A stretch of DNA of 64,000 bases from Marinitoga sp. 38H-ov (lineage in GTDB: Bacteria > Thermotogota > Thermotogae > Petrotogales > Petrotogaceae). The notes beneath the pieces are model-generated. The model worked only from the letters and a program-made list of their open reading frames with translations. It was not told where the DNA came from and did no database searches. Each line of letters starts with the position of its first letter. Position 1 is the stretch's first letter. The stretch is from positions 1 through 64,000 of the forward strand of contig NZ_LNGH01000023.1 in NCBI RefSeq assembly GCF_011057715.1, given 5' to 3'. Of this stretch, positions 28,568 to 37,472 are shown in pieces. Both the position numbers and the translations under genes were made by a program.

Positions 28568-29812
28568 ATGAAATATAATATAAAAGGTTTATTATTAATG
28601 ACTTTAACTGCTACATTATTAAATATTTTTTATTTTAGCAATTATACAATATTGCTAATTGTTTTTGTCGGATTAGGATGGTATGAATTCTTTAAAAAGA
28701 AAAAAGTATTCAATAACCTTGAGATTTTATATGATTTGGAATATGAAAAATGTTTTATTGAAGAAGAAATTGAATATAGGATTTATTTAAAAAATAATTC
28801 TAATGAAGATATCATTATTACTGTTTCTCCATCTAATTTATTAAGTAGATTAAAGCCACAATTTCAAAAAGTTAAAATAAAAGCAAAAGAACAAAAGAAA
28901 ATAAAATTTATTACTTCTTTTGGTACAAGGGGATTAAAAAAAATAGGTTTTATTAGTATAAAATATAATACTCCTCTTGGTTTTGAATTTTGGAGAACAA
29001 TAAAGGTAGATAAAAATATTGAAGTTTTACCAGAATTTATATATTCTGAATTTAACAAGGAAAGCTTAAAAAAACTTTTACCAGGAGATAAATCTAATAT
29101 ACGAGTATTAGAGGATGTTACATATGTTGAAAATATTGATGAATATAATAATGAACCAATAAATAGAATTAATTGGAAAATTTCAGCTAAATATGATAAA
29201 TTAATGGTAAAAAAATACTCTCATACTTCTACAGGAAAAATTTATATGTTTGTAGATTTAAATCTACCTTCCGGAATCCCTAAAAATAATATTTTTTGGA
29301 AAAGTGAAAGAAAAATATATGAAGAATATGCTTTAAAAGCAACTGCTAGTATTATTAAATATGAAATAGAAAAGCATGAAGAAGTTAATTTAGTCATTAT
29401 CGGAAAGGAAATAATAAGCCATTCATCAAATGATTGGATTGATTATTTTGATATTCTATCAAAAGTAGAAGGAACTAATGACCCTAATAATAGTTTAGAA
29501 GATATCATTGTTGATAATATACCATATTTCACATATGAAGATACTGTAATTATTATTTCCATTCATTTAACAGATAATATTATATCTGACTTAATAAAAT
29601 TAAGATCTAAAACTTCAAAAGTTATTGTTTTAATTATGCCATATGGTTTTAGAATTGAAAATGAAGGAAAGTTAGACATAAAAGAGCATAATATGTTTAG
29701 GATGGAAACTATAGATTTAGAGAAAAAAGCAGTTTTACTAGAGGAAAATTATATTATCGTTAGATTAGTATCTCCTAATAACTCTTTAACTGAAATTTTT
29801 GAAACTATATAA
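28568..29812 (+). CDS. DUF58 domain protein
   Basis: It has 414 residues. Two N-terminal hydrophobic helices (about 5-40) are followed by an extracytoplasmic-like beta domain, then the DUF58 core with NRINWKISAKYDKLMVKKY near 200, a degenerate von Willebrand A fold with FVDLNLP shortly after. In other bacteria MoxR, DUF58 and a transglutaminase-like membrane protein form one operon, as here. The biochemical role of DUF58 is not settled; links to envelope stress and protein maturation are inferred from context in other species. Confidence 0.85.
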   Translation: MKYNIKGLLLMTLTATLLNIFYFSNYTILLIVFVGLGWYEFFKKKKVFNNLEILYDLEYEKCFIEEEIEYRIYLKNNSNEDIIITVSPSNLLSRLKPQFQKVKIKAKEQKKIKFITSFGTRGLKKIGFISIKYNTPLGFEFWRTIKVDKNIEVLPEFIYSEFNKESLKKLLPGDKSNIRVLEDVTYVENIDEYNNEPINRINWKISAKYDKLMVKKYSHTSTGKIYMFVDLNLPSGIPKNNIFWKSERKIYEEYALKATASIIKYEIEKHEEVNLVIIGKEIISHSSNDWIDYFDILSKVEGTNDPNNSLEDIIVDNIPYFTYEDTVIIISIHLTDNIISDLIKLRSKTSKVIVLIMPYGFRIENEGKLDIKEHNMFRMETIDLEKKAVLLEENYIIVRLVSPNNSLTEIFETI

Positions 29813-29830
29813 TAAAAAATAGGTGATATT

Positions 29831-31159
29831 ATGAAAAAAGAAAGATTTGGGTATATAATTTCTTTATTCTTAACCTTTATTCCATTTAATCATGATGGGA
29901 TAATTATTTTTATTTTAGGAATTTTATTCTCATTTTTGTTTATACGAATGCGTAAATTTGGAATGCCTTATTATATTGCTTTTTTATCTTTAGCCGGCAT
30001 ATATATATTGACGTTTTTTCTATTAAATATTTTTGGATCAAAAAATTTATTTTATAGCTTCAATTTAATTGCTATAGTTATTCTTTCATACTTTTTGCCT
30101 TTTGAATCAAAAGATGTTATCAAGTATACTTTTCTTTTTTTAATTTCTATTGCTTTGTTAAAAAATCTAACAAATCCAATATTTCCAATTATTACTTTTA
30201 TGATTTCTTTAAAAGAAATATTTTCTGAACAAAAAAATAAAAAAATAATTATTTTTATTTTTTCTTTTTTTATAATATTTAGTATATGGAATTTTAATTA
30301 CTATTATAATCCCTTTACAGAAATTAATAGTAAAAATGAAAAAAATATTGAAAGCAATTATATAAATGATTCTAATAATGAGATTACTATATCAAAATTA
30401 TCTAAAGAATCAAAAAGAAACTTTGTTGGAAATATAACTATAATGAAAAATAAGAGTATAACAAAAAATATAGATACTATTATATTTTTTTATATTTTTA
30501 TTGGAGCCATAATAGCTTTTATATCTGCTTTTTATACATGGAATTTATATACAAAAAATGAAAAAAAGAAAATAATTGTATCCATAATAATATTTTTCTT
30601 ATCTTTGGGTATAATGGGTTCAAGCATTGCATATTTGAGCAGAGGTAGAGATCCTATTTCAGAGCATAAACTAGGAAATATAAATATTGATAGTAAAAAT
30701 GATTTTTCTAATAACAAAATAATATCTTTTTTTAGTGAAGGTATTAAAAACCCCAAAAACGTTTTTATAAAAATACATAGTGAAATAATTTTTGCTATTA
30801 TTTCAATTTTACTAGTAGTTGCTCTAATTATATATATTTATAAATTCCATAACAAACAAAAAAAAGAAGAAAATAATATAGAGGATTTTAGTATGGATAA
30901 TCACAATAACGAAAATATACCCTTTTTAATAGATGAAGGATATAAATATATTCGAAAAAGATTTTTCAACTCCTATCCACATTTAACCCCATATGAATTG
31001 TTAAATAATATAAACTATCCAAATGAATTTGAACTTTTAACAAATCTTTTCGTCATTAAGGAATATGGAGAAAAAAATTTTTCTTACACAAAAAAAGAAA
31101 TAAAAAATATTATTGAAGAATGTATTAGATTTTTTGAAAAAAATGATTTTAAAAATTAA
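29831..31159 (+). CDS. multi-pass membrane protein, third member of the MoxR-DUF58 operon
   Basis: It has 442 residues: about six N-terminal membrane helices up to residue 160, a polar Asn/Ser/Lys-rich loop (about 165-215), further helices to about 345, and a C-terminal cytoplasmic helical domain with DEGYKYIRKRFFNSYPHLTPYELL. That layout resembles TgpA-like proteins with a DUF4129 tail, but I find no transglutaminase Cys-His-Asp core between the membrane parts. It is probably a reduced version of that partner. Very A/T-rich codons; starts with GGTGATATT upstream. Confidence 0.6.
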   Translation: MKKERFGYIISLFLTFIPFNHDGIIIFILGILFSFLFIRMRKFGMPYYIAFLSLAGIYILTFFLLNIFGSKNLFYSFNLIAIVILSYFLPFESKDVIKYTFLFLISIALLKNLTNPIFPIITFMISLKEIFSEQKNKKIIIFIFSFFIIFSIWNFNYYYNPFTEINSKNEKNIESNYINDSNNEITISKLSKESKRNFVGNITIMKNKSITKNIDTIIFFYIFIGAIIAFISAFYTWNLYTKNEKKKIIVSIIIFFLSLGIMGSSIAYLSRGRDPISEHKLGNINIDSKNDFSNNKIISFFSEGIKNPKNVFIKIHSEIIFAIISILLVVALIIYIYKFHNKQKKEENNIEDFSMDNHNNENIPFLIDEGYKYIRKRFFNSYPHLTPYELLNNINYPNEFELLTNLFVIKEYGEKNFSYTKKEIKNIIEECIRFFEKNDFKN

Positions 31160-31251
31160 ATATTTCAATAAATTTAAGTTAATATTTCTTTCTGCTTTAA
31201 AAATGTATTGATTAATATAAATGAAAAGATATATATTATATAACATAATAG

Positions 31252-31264
31252 TTCGGATACCGAA
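31252..31264. promoter_or_regulatory. small dyad upstream of the 46-residue gene
   Basis: TTCGG-ATA-CCGAA is a perfect 5-bp inverted repeat, conspicuous in the AT-rich surroundings, located 57 bases before the small gene at 31321. A TATAAT lies at 31282-31287. It could be an operator; no regulator is identified. Confidence 0.4.
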
Positions 31265-31320
31265 TTGTATAAAATAAAATATATAATAAATATGAAATCA
31301 TTATACGGGGAGGGAGAAAT

Positions 31321-31461
31321 ATGAAAATCATTTCAAGATTTTTAAATAAAAAATTAGGCTATATGGAAAATAAGTCTTCAGAAAATGAAATAGATAAGTT
31401 AGTTGAAAATTTCAAAGAAGAAGCTTTAGAAATATATATGAATAATAGCATTAACTTATAA
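31321..31461 (+). CDS. small hypothetical protein, 46 residues
   Basis: A short frame begins with ATG, directly after a strong GGGGAGGGAG ribosome site, and ends at TAA just before a terminator. The protein starts KIISRFLNKKLGYMENK and continues with a charged helical stretch (NEIDKLVENFKEEALEIYM). There is no signal peptide or membrane segment. The ribosome site, correct spacing and immediate terminator make it a likely real gene. It has no recognisable family. Confidence 0.6.
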   Translation: MKIISRFLNKKLGYMENKSSENEIDKLVENFKEEALEIYMNNSINL

Positions 31462-31462
31462 T

Positions 31463-31488
31463 AAGAGAGCCCTTAAATGGGCTCTTTT
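31463..31488. terminator. convergent terminator between the small gene and the DUF190 gene
   Basis: AGAGCCC and GGGCTCT flank the loop TTAAAT, with T-rich sequence following on the plus strand. It overlaps the last codons of the minus-strand DUF190 gene, so it may serve both directions. Confidence 0.7.
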
Positions 31489-31793
31489 GTTATTCTTATT
31501 GCATTTATATCCCAATATACAGCCAAACCATCAAAATTACATTTTTTTATTTCTTCAATTAAATTTAAAATTTTTTCCTTTTCATCAATAACTTCAATAA
31601 TAATAGGTAAATCTTCACTTAATGTAAAAAAATCTACCCTATGAACATGATGTTTTTCTCCAAACCCCATTATTCCTTTTAATACCGTTACTCCTTTAAT
31701 TCCTTTATCATAACATAATTTCATTATATACTTATAAACTGGTTCATGGCCACAGTGATCATTTTCCCCTAAATAGATCCTTAAAAAATTCAT
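31473..31793 (-). CDS. DUF190 domain protein
   Basis: A 106-residue protein of the DUF190 family, recognised by the N-terminal MNFLRIYLGENDHCGHEPVY and the stretch GIKGVTVLKGIMGFGEKHHVH. The fold is PII-like (ferredoxin-like), and these genes often sit with crcB. Here it overlaps the crcB stop by four bases, so a role in controlling fluoride efflux or in a related small-molecule signal is plausible but unproven. Confidence 0.85.
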   Translation of the reverse strand: MNFLRIYLGENDHCGHEPVYKYIMKLCYDKGIKGVTVLKGIMGFGEKHHVHRVDFFTLSEDLPIIIEVIDEKEKILNLIEEIKKCNFDGLAVYWDINAIRITKEPI

Positions 31794-32167
31794 GTTCCCA
31801 TCCTCCCTAAAGAGTATCCCAAAAACGAAAATAGTAATCCAAGTATTATACTTAAAGATAAATACAATAAAGAATATAAACTAAACGATTCTTCACTTAA
31901 AATTATAGTTTCATACATAAAGGTTGAAAATGTTGTAAAAGAGCCAATAAAACCCGTTGCAAAAAATAACATAAAACTTTTTGGTATTTCTAACTTATAT
32001 ACACTCAATGACATTAAAAAACTCAAAATAAATGCCCCTAAAATATTAACGAATAATGTCCCATACGGCATATTCCCTATAGAAAATAATGTATTTATAT
32101 ATTTAGATAATAAATATCTTAATATTGCTCCACAAAAGCCTCCTAAACCTATATATATTAAAGACAT
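31790..32167 (-). CDS. crcB: fluoride ion channel CrcB/Fluc
   Basis: Small four-helix membrane protein, 125 residues, that exports fluoride. The start is the ATG at 32167, because an earlier in-frame ATG overlaps the GGAGG ribosome site itself. Family motifs are GLGGFCGAILRYLLSK at the N-terminus, GTLFVNILGAF near 40 and the pore motif GSFTTFSTFMYE near 78. Only one crcB copy is seen, consistent with a homodimeric channel. No fluoride riboswitch fits into the short gap upstream; the gap holds only the hup terminator. Confidence 0.92.
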   Translation of the reverse strand: MSLIYIGLGGFCGAILRYLLSKYINTLFSIGNMPYGTLFVNILGAFILSFLMSLSVYKLEIPKSFMLFFATGFIGSFTTFSTFMYETIILSEESFSLYSLLYLSLSIILGLLFSFLGYSLGRMGT

Positions 32168-32180
32168 AAATACCTCCATA

Positions 32181-32213
32181 AATTTAAACGGAGCCTTTGG
32201 CCCCGTTTAAATT
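32181..32213 (-). terminator. terminator after hup
   Basis: Eleven-base arms (AATTTAAACGG and CCGTTTAAATT) enclose a smaller GCC/GGC hairpin. It overlaps the stop of hup by two bases and lies 14 bases before the crcB start. Partial readthrough could feed crcB. Confidence 0.7.
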
Positions 32214-32484
32214 ATTTTACTTTTTCTTTTAATTCTTTACCTGCTTTAAATTTAGGTACTTTTCCACCAGGAATTTCAATAGCTTCTTTAGTTTGTGGAT
32301 TAACACCTTTTCTTGGTTTTCTTTCTACTACTTCAAAAGTTCCAAAACCAACAATCTTAACACTTTCTCCTTTTTCTAAAGCACCTGAAACTACTTCAAC
32401 AAAAGAATCAACAAATAAAGCTGCTTCTTTCTTTGTAACATTAACTTTTTCAGCTAATGCACTAACTAATTCTTTTTTATTCAT
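32212..32484 (-). CDS. hup: DNA-binding protein HU
   Basis: Histone-like protein, 90 residues, starting MNKKELVSALAEKVNVTKKEA at ATG 32484, with AGGGGGTG upstream; a longer frame starting before the ribosome site is spurious. The DNA-binding beta arm has the family pattern VKIVGFGTFEVVERKPRKG, then NPQTKEAIEIPGGKVPKFKAGK. It has its own promoter at 32527-32555 and is expected to be abundant. Confidence 0.96.
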   Translation of the reverse strand: MNKKELVSALAEKVNVTKKEAALFVDSFVEVVSGALEKGESVKIVGFGTFEVVERKPRKGVNPQTKEAIEIPGGKVPKFKAGKELKEKVK

Positions 32485-32526
32485 ACATGCACCCCCTAAG
32501 TATTGATATAAACGCATTTCAAAGGA

Positions 32527-32555
32527 ATTTTACCACATTTTTTTATTAAAATCAA
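32527..32555 (-). promoter_or_regulatory. hup promoter
   Basis: On the minus strand TTGATT, 17 bases, TAAAAT, with TGG just before the -10 (extended -10). It lies 43 bases upstream of the HU start codon. Confidence 0.75.
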
Positions 32556-32725
32556 GCAGTAATGTAAATTTTAAGAAGTTTTATTTGAGGTTTTTCTTTT
32601 ATTTTTTTTATAATCTATAATAATATTGAATTTCTTTAAAAAAATACTAAAAATCATGTCACTTTTTAGAAACCACTCATGACTGGAATTGTAATATTTC
32701 TTTTGGTACAATATATTTGTCGGTT

Positions 32726-32802
32726 GGGGACGTGGTGCAGTTGGTTAGCATGCCGGTCTGTCACACCGGTGGCCGCGGGTTCGAGTCCCGTCGTCCCCGC
32801 CA
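32726..32802 (+). tRNA. tRNA-Asp (GTC)
   Basis: A 77-base tRNA with acceptor arms GGGGACG and CGTCCCC, discriminator G and an encoded CCA. The anticodon loop CTGTCAC has anticodon GTC, and the T-loop reads GTTCGAGTC. A TACAAT at 32707-32712 is a likely -10 box. It stands alone and ends at its own terminator. Confidence 0.95.
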
Positions 32803-32805
32803 GAG

Positions 32806-32834
32806 AAATCCCGGATTAATCCGGGATTTTTTTT
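32806..32834 (+). terminator. terminator of tRNA-Asp
   Basis: The stem AAATCCCGGAT with ATCCGGGATTT encloses a two-base TA centre (effective loop TTAA) and ends in eight Ts. It starts three bases after the tRNA. Confidence 0.88.
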
Positions 32835-33123
32835 AGTTATTTAAATATTACTTGATTAAAAAAAAAACATATTCAATTTTTATAATTTTGATTTAAACTG
32901 CATATTTTCTATTTATTTACTTATAATAACTATCTTAATAGTAACTAGGATTATTTCTTTTTAAAGTTTCAAATTCTACAGATATAATTTTTCATTTCTT
33001 TTTTTAACTTATATATATAGAAATCTATACTTTTTTCAATATATTTATATTATTCTTCCTAACTCTTAATATTTGTTTTATCTACTTAATATCAATTATA
33101 TTAATTTTTTATTATATAAAAAA
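32835..33123. other. non-coding AT-rich spacer
   Basis: Nearly 290 bases between two terminators. I see no gene, ribosome site or repeat in it; it is simply very AT-rich. Confidence 0.5.
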
Positions 33124-33141
33124 CCCCGGCAATTGCCGGGG
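33124..33141 (-). terminator. terminator of the porin-like toga protein gene
   Basis: The perfect palindrome CCCCGGCAATTGCCGGGG is followed on the minus strand by TTTTTTATA. The stop codon of the gene is 15 bases upstream. It is one of the most GC-rich hairpins in the window, fitting a highly expressed gene. Confidence 0.9.
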
Positions 33142-33155
33142 TTAATTGTTTTTTA

Positions 33156-34724
33156 TTAGAAGCTTACTGAACCTTTTACGTAACCGTACCAGTGAATAGC
33201 TGAAGTCATTCCATAATTATCTTCTGTTCCAAAGTGGAATCCTGCTGTTACATTATCTGTATATGCATATGTTAAATCAGCTGTATATACTAATTCTCCT
33301 GGTTTCATAAATTCTTCATCAAAGTATGAACCATCTGAATCTGAATCTTTACCGCTAAAGTTTCTTACAACAAATGTAGCTGTAACTTTATCCATTGGTT
33401 TTAATTCAACTGTAGCCTTATAACCTAAATCAGTTGCATCCATTGTTGTTTCAGCATCTAAAATGTACCATGCATCAAACATAACTGATACCATATCTGC
33501 TTCATAACCAGCATTTGCATGTGCATTTACAACATATTCATCAGCAACTTTATCTAATGCTACTGATAATAATGTAACATCATAACCTGCTGAAATAGCA
33601 TCCATTGTTGTTGAACCTGAAACTTTTGCTTTTAATGTAAATGGTGTTGCTAATTCTGTACCATCTGTTTTTGTAACTGTTAAATATTCTAAGTTAAATA
33701 AATCATGAACTTTGTTTGCATAAGTAACAGCATATGTGTATGAAATATCTCCTGGTAATGGTAATGTAATTGTATCTGTTAATTTTACATTACCTGCTAC
33801 ACCAAAGTCAGCTGATAAATCAGCACCAAAAGTAACTTTTGTTGCATCAGATATTGGTTTAACAAATTCAGGTAACATAGCTGATTTTGCATAATCAAAT
33901 GTCATATGAGGTGTTACAGTAAACATACCAGCTTCATAATCTTTTTTGTAACCAGCATCTAACATATATGCTAATGAACCAGCATGTGAAGCTACTACTA
34001 AATCAGCTGTTAAACCTTCAACTGCATCTTTTCCTGTTGTTTCAAATGCTACTGCAAATCCTGTTTTTGTTGCTGGACCAGTTACAGCTAATCTTGTTGA
34101 ATCTGCTGACCATGCTGCTGCTGTCATATTAACATCAAACATTGAAACTGTTAAATCTTTTTTACCAGCTAATAAGTCACCATTTAAGAATAATGTGTCA
34201 CCTGTTGCATGTGCTGTTACATCATAATCTGAAGTTAAATCAACATATAAGAAATCTAATCCTAAATCTTTTAATGTTACTAATGCGTGTCTGTCTCCAA
34301 CTTTTGGTAATTGTGCATTTCCATCATCATCATAAGTGTTGTAAACTATATATTTTGAATAATCTAAAATACCTGAATTATTGAAAACTGCTTTTAACAT
34401 ATCATCTTCATAAGTAATGCTACTTAGTGAAAATGCTGGGATTGTATCTTTAGCTACACCAACTAAATCTCCACTTAAAACAACTGTTAACATACCTGAA
34501 TTACCGCCACCAAATGTTGCTGAATAACCTTGATAGAAAGCAGTTGTTACTTTTAATGAATTATCAAATTTTAAATCTAATCCGTTTTCATCAAAACCAA
34601 TTTCAAAACTTACAGAACCTTCAAATACTGGATTTGTAACTGATAATGTTGCAGGAACTTCTGTAGCTGCAAAAGCAGATACCATAAGAGCTAAAGCCAT
34701 AACTAAAGCTAGAACTTTCTTCAT
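33156..34724 (-). CDS. porin-like outer sheath (toga) beta-barrel protein, Omp-beta type
   Basis: It has 522 residues with a signal peptide (KKVLALVMALALMVSAFA, cleavage after AFA). The mature part consists of long amphipathic beta strands rich in Thr, Val, Ala and Tyr and ends in WYGYVKGSVSF, a C-terminal strand closing in Phe as in outer-membrane barrels. Codons are much more restricted than in neighbours, suggesting high expression, and it has a near-consensus promoter and a very strong terminator. Its upstream neighbour is the SLH/coiled-coil toga anchor. The same gene pair is known from Thermotoga (Omp-alpha and Omp-beta). Confidence 0.75.
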   Translation of the reverse strand: MKKVLALVMALALMVSAFAATEVPATLSVTNPVFEGSVSFEIGFDENGLDLKFDNSLKVTTAFYQGYSATFGGGNSGMLTVVLSGDLVGVAKDTIPAFSLSSITYEDDMLKAVFNNSGILDYSKYIVYNTYDDDGNAQLPKVGDRHALVTLKDLGLDFLYVDLTSDYDVTAHATGDTLFLNGDLLAGKKDLTVSMFDVNMTAAAWSADSTRLAVTGPATKTGFAVAFETTGKDAVEGLTADLVVASHAGSLAYMLDAGYKKDYEAGMFTVTPHMTFDYAKSAMLPEFVKPISDATKVTFGADLSADFGVAGNVKLTDTITLPLPGDISYTYAVTYANKVHDLFNLEYLTVTKTDGTELATPFTLKAKVSGSTTMDAISAGYDVTLLSVALDKVADEYVVNAHANAGYEADMVSVMFDAWYILDAETTMDATDLGYKATVELKPMDKVTATFVVRNFSGKDSDSDGSYFDEEFMKPGELVYTADLTYAYTDNVTAGFHFGTEDNYGMTSAIHWYGYVKGSVSF

Positions 34725-34771
34725 GCAAACAACCTCCTTAATAATAATTTAATTTGTAATAAACTGTAATT

Positions 34772-34800
34772 ATTCTATCATATTTGTAAATAAAAGTCAA
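34772..34800 (-). promoter_or_regulatory. strong promoter of the porin-like gene
   Basis: On the minus strand TTGACT, 17 bases, TAGAAT; ten of twelve consensus positions. It lies 48 bases upstream of the start codon, between the two toga genes, so the barrel gene can be made in excess over its anchor. Confidence 0.85.
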
Positions 34801-34841
34801 GACATTTTAACCTTAAATTAATTAATCCATCGACAAATTAA

Positions 34842-35771
34842 TTATTTAACTACAAATGGAACAACTAAAGCTACTCCTGCTAATACTATTCCTACTAATG
34901 ATAAAATATTAGCTCTGTTTATTTTTTCTTCATTAGCCATAACTTTTCCTTTTAATTCTTCATTTGATTTTGTTAATGTAATTAAAACATTTTGATTAGC
35001 TGTAACTGCAGATTCAATAGCACCTAATTTCATTTCTGAATTTTCAATTGAATCTGATAATGTTGATAATTTTTCAAATTTATCAGTTAAATCTAATACG
35101 TTATATTTTAATTCTAAGAAATTTTTAGAAATTGATGTTTTAAATGTTGAATAATCTTCTTGTAATGCATAAATATCATCTTGCATAGCTAATGTATCTT
35201 CTAAAATCATATCTGCATTATTAAATGCTCTATATGCAACTTTAGTAATAGTTTCTAATTCATTCATTGTTTTTGATAAATCTTTAGATAACATATCAAC
35301 AGTTTCCATATCTGCTTTTTTAGATAACATATCTTTTAACATAGCATGTTCTTCAACATTCTTACCAGATACATAATCTAAATCAGCTTTAACAGTATCT
35401 AATTCTTCCCATAAACCATCAATATTTTCAACATTAACTGCAACATCATCTTTTAACATCATTAAATCATTTTCTAAATTTCCTAATTTTGTATTTAACA
35501 TTTTCATTACTTCTTCTACTCTCATAATATCTTCTGATTTTGCTAATACAGGATCATTTTCAACAAATGTTAATGTGTCAGATAATAATACAGCAATTTC
35601 TGCTTTTGTTAAAACAACATCAGGATTAAAATTATCTTCCATCGGTATTATACCTCTGTTAGCTAAATCCATTACATAATCATATGCCCAATGATCTGCT
35701 GGAACATCTTTAAAAGCAAATGTAAATGCTCCAAATAAAACCAATACCAATACTAATAACGTTTTTTTCAT
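34842..35771 (-). CDS. toga anchor protein with SLH domain and long coiled coil, Omp-alpha type
   Basis: It has 309 residues: a signal peptide (KKTLLVLVLVLFGAFTFA), a single SLH domain (VPADHWAYDYVMDLANRGI, about 22-75), then about 200 residues of heptad-rich coiled coil (about 85-280), and a C-terminal membrane helix (LSLVGIVLAGVALVVPFVVK). This is the architecture of Thermotoga Omp-alpha, which spans the wide periplasm, with the SLH domain on the cell-wall side and the C-terminal helix in the toga. A TATAAT at 35828-35833 (minus) may be its -10 box. Confidence 0.85.
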   Translation of the reverse strand: MKKTLLVLVLVLFGAFTFAFKDVPADHWAYDYVMDLANRGIIPMEDNFNPDVVLTKAEIAVLLSDTLTFVENDPVLAKSEDIMRVEEVMKMLNTKLGNLENDLMMLKDDVAVNVENIDGLWEELDTVKADLDYVSGKNVEEHAMLKDMLSKKADMETVDMLSKDLSKTMNELETITKVAYRAFNNADMILEDTLAMQDDIYALQEDYSTFKTSISKNFLELKYNVLDLTDKFEKLSTLSDSIENSEMKLGAIESAVTANQNVLITLTKSNEELKGKVMANEEKINRANILSLVGIVLAGVALVVPFVVK

Positions 35772-35853
35772 ACACTCTACCCCCTCTTTTGAATTTTGAA
35801 TTTTTGTTTTTAAAACTTACTAATTTAATTATACTATAAAATTTGAAGAATTT

Positions 35854-37044
35854 TTAATTAGTTTTTAGTTTAAAAAATCTTCTTTTTCCAATTCTTAAGA
35901 TTTCATCACCATTAATCACTAATAATTGGAAAGGATCATTAATTTTCTCATCATTTAATTTAACTGCTCCTTGATTAATAAGTCTTTTTGCTTCACTTTT
36001 ACTAGAAACTGAATTTGTTTTTAATAATAAATCAACCGCTGAAATGCTTTTTTCTACTAAAATTTCATCCATTTCATCTGGAATATCTTTTTTTTGGAAT
36101 ACTTTAATAAATTCATTTTGAGCATAATTCGCTTTTTCTTCACCATGAAAAAATCTCACAATTTCAAAAGCTAAAACCATTTTAATATCTCTTGGATTAA
36201 TAGAATTGTTTTTCATTTTTTCTTCGTATTCTAAAATTCTTTCTTCAGGTATATCGGTTGCTAATCTCATATACTTTAATATTAAAGTATCAGGAATAGA
36301 CATAACCTTTCCATACATATCAAATGGTTCATCTTCAAAAGCTATATAATTATCATATGATTTACTCATTTTCAAATTACCATCTGTACCTTCAATTATT
36401 GGCATAGTTAAAACTATTTGTGGTTTTTGACCATAAGCTTCCTGCATTTTTCTACCAACTAAAAGATTGAATAATTGATCTGTACCTCCAATTTCCACAT
36501 CTGCTTCAATCATTACAGAATCATATGCTTGAGCTAATGGATACATAAATTCAGATATACTAATAGGCTCATTATTTGCTAATCTTTTAGCAAAATCATC
36601 TCTTTCTAACATCCTAGCGACTGTATAATTAGAGGATAATTTAATTACATCATAAAATGTTAATTTATCTAACCACTCACTATTATATCTAATTTCAGTT
36701 TTTTCTGGATCCAAAATCTTAAATGCTTGTTTTTTATATGACTCAGCATTTTTTTCAACTTCTTCTTTAGTAAGCATGGGTCTCGTTTTAGAACGACCAG
36801 AAGGATCACCAATTCTCGCAGTGAAATCTCCAATAATTAACACTACTTGGTGACCTAAATCTTGAAACTCTCTTAACTTTTTTAAAACAACAGCATGCCC
36901 TAAATGCAAATCAGGCCTTGAAGGATCTACTCCCAATTTAACTCTTAAGATTTTTTTTGATTTCAATCGCTCTTTTAAATCCTCATCTGTAATAAAATCT
37001 ATTGTATTTCTTTTAATAATATCAGATTGTTTTTCAAAATCCAC
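35854..37044 (-). CDS. tyrS: tyrosine--tRNA ligase
   Basis: Class I aminoacyl-tRNA synthetase of 396 residues that charges tRNA-Tyr (a cognate tRNA gene is at 14317). The signature LHLGHAVVL is near 46-54, GTDQLFNLL near 185, and the KMSKS loop near 227. The C-terminal S4-like RNA-binding domain (SKSEAKRLINQGAVKLND) is present. The HLGH form and overall length place it with the TyrZ-type enzymes. It follows secG by seven bases. Confidence 0.95.
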   Translation of the reverse strand: MDFEKQSDIIKRNTIDFITDEDLKERLKSKKILRVKLGVDPSRPDLHLGHAVVLKKLREFQDLGHQVVLIIGDFTARIGDPSGRSKTRPMLTKEEVEKNAESYKKQAFKILDPEKTEIRYNSEWLDKLTFYDVIKLSSNYTVARMLERDDFAKRLANNEPISISEFMYPLAQAYDSVMIEADVEIGGTDQLFNLLVGRKMQEAYGQKPQIVLTMPIIEGTDGNLKMSKSYDNYIAFEDEPFDMYGKVMSIPDTLILKYMRLATDIPEERILEYEEKMKNNSINPRDIKMVLAFEIVRFFHGEEKANYAQNEFIKVFQKKDIPDEMDEILVEKSISAVDLLLKTNSVSSKSEAKRLINQGAVKLNDEKINDPFQLLVINGDEILRIGKRRFFKLKTN

Positions 37045-37051
37045 TATTTAT

Positions 37052-37291
37052 TCACCTCGCAAGAAGTGCTGCTACTACAAAACAAGAAATCATAAATAAT
37101 ATACCTGCCCATAATGCCATTTTTGCAGCAGGATCAAAACCTTTTTCTCTCCCAAACATTGTATGAGAAGCTCCAGAACCGAAAGCACCACCTAATTCAG
37201 CATTTTTTTGCATTCTTTGTAATGCAAAATAAATTAACGCAATAGATAAAACCAAATGAACTAAAACAGCTAGTATGGTTAATATTGACAC
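37052..37291 (-). CDS. secG: preprotein translocase subunit SecG
   Basis: Two-helix membrane protein of 79 residues. GTG 37291 is chosen as the start because AAAGGAGG lies nine bases upstream; a longer frame includes that site. Helix one is TILAVLVHLVLSIALIYFAL, then a Gly-rich loop (AELGGAFGSGASHTMFGREKG, the family signature), and helix two near the end. It assists SecYE translocation. It is probably co-transcribed with tyrS. Confidence 0.93.
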   Translation of the reverse strand: MSILTILAVLVHLVLSIALIYFALQRMQKNAELGGAFGSGASHTMFGREKGFDPAAKMALWAGILFMISCFVVAALLAR

Positions 37292-37472
37292 TTCGACTTC
37301 CTCCTTTACAATAATATTGTATCTCAAAAAATATTATACACTAAATCAAATAATAATTCAAGTAAAAATAAGATACTATTTGTTTTATGAAGTTAATTTA
37401 TGTGAAATAGATTTTAAACATATCATTGTTAAAATTGGAATGATATTAAAAAAAGAACAGGGAGGTGTTTAT

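Noticed and set aside
32168-32211. Fluoride riboswitch upstream of crcB
   Set aside because: The gap is only about 45 bases and is filled by the hup terminator and the ribosome site; no crcB-motif pseudoknot fits.
33900-34400. Plus-strand reading frame of about 80 codons opposite the porin-like gene
   Set aside because: It is the shadow of strongly biased codons of a highly expressed gene, with no ribosome site and low-complexity Leu/His content.
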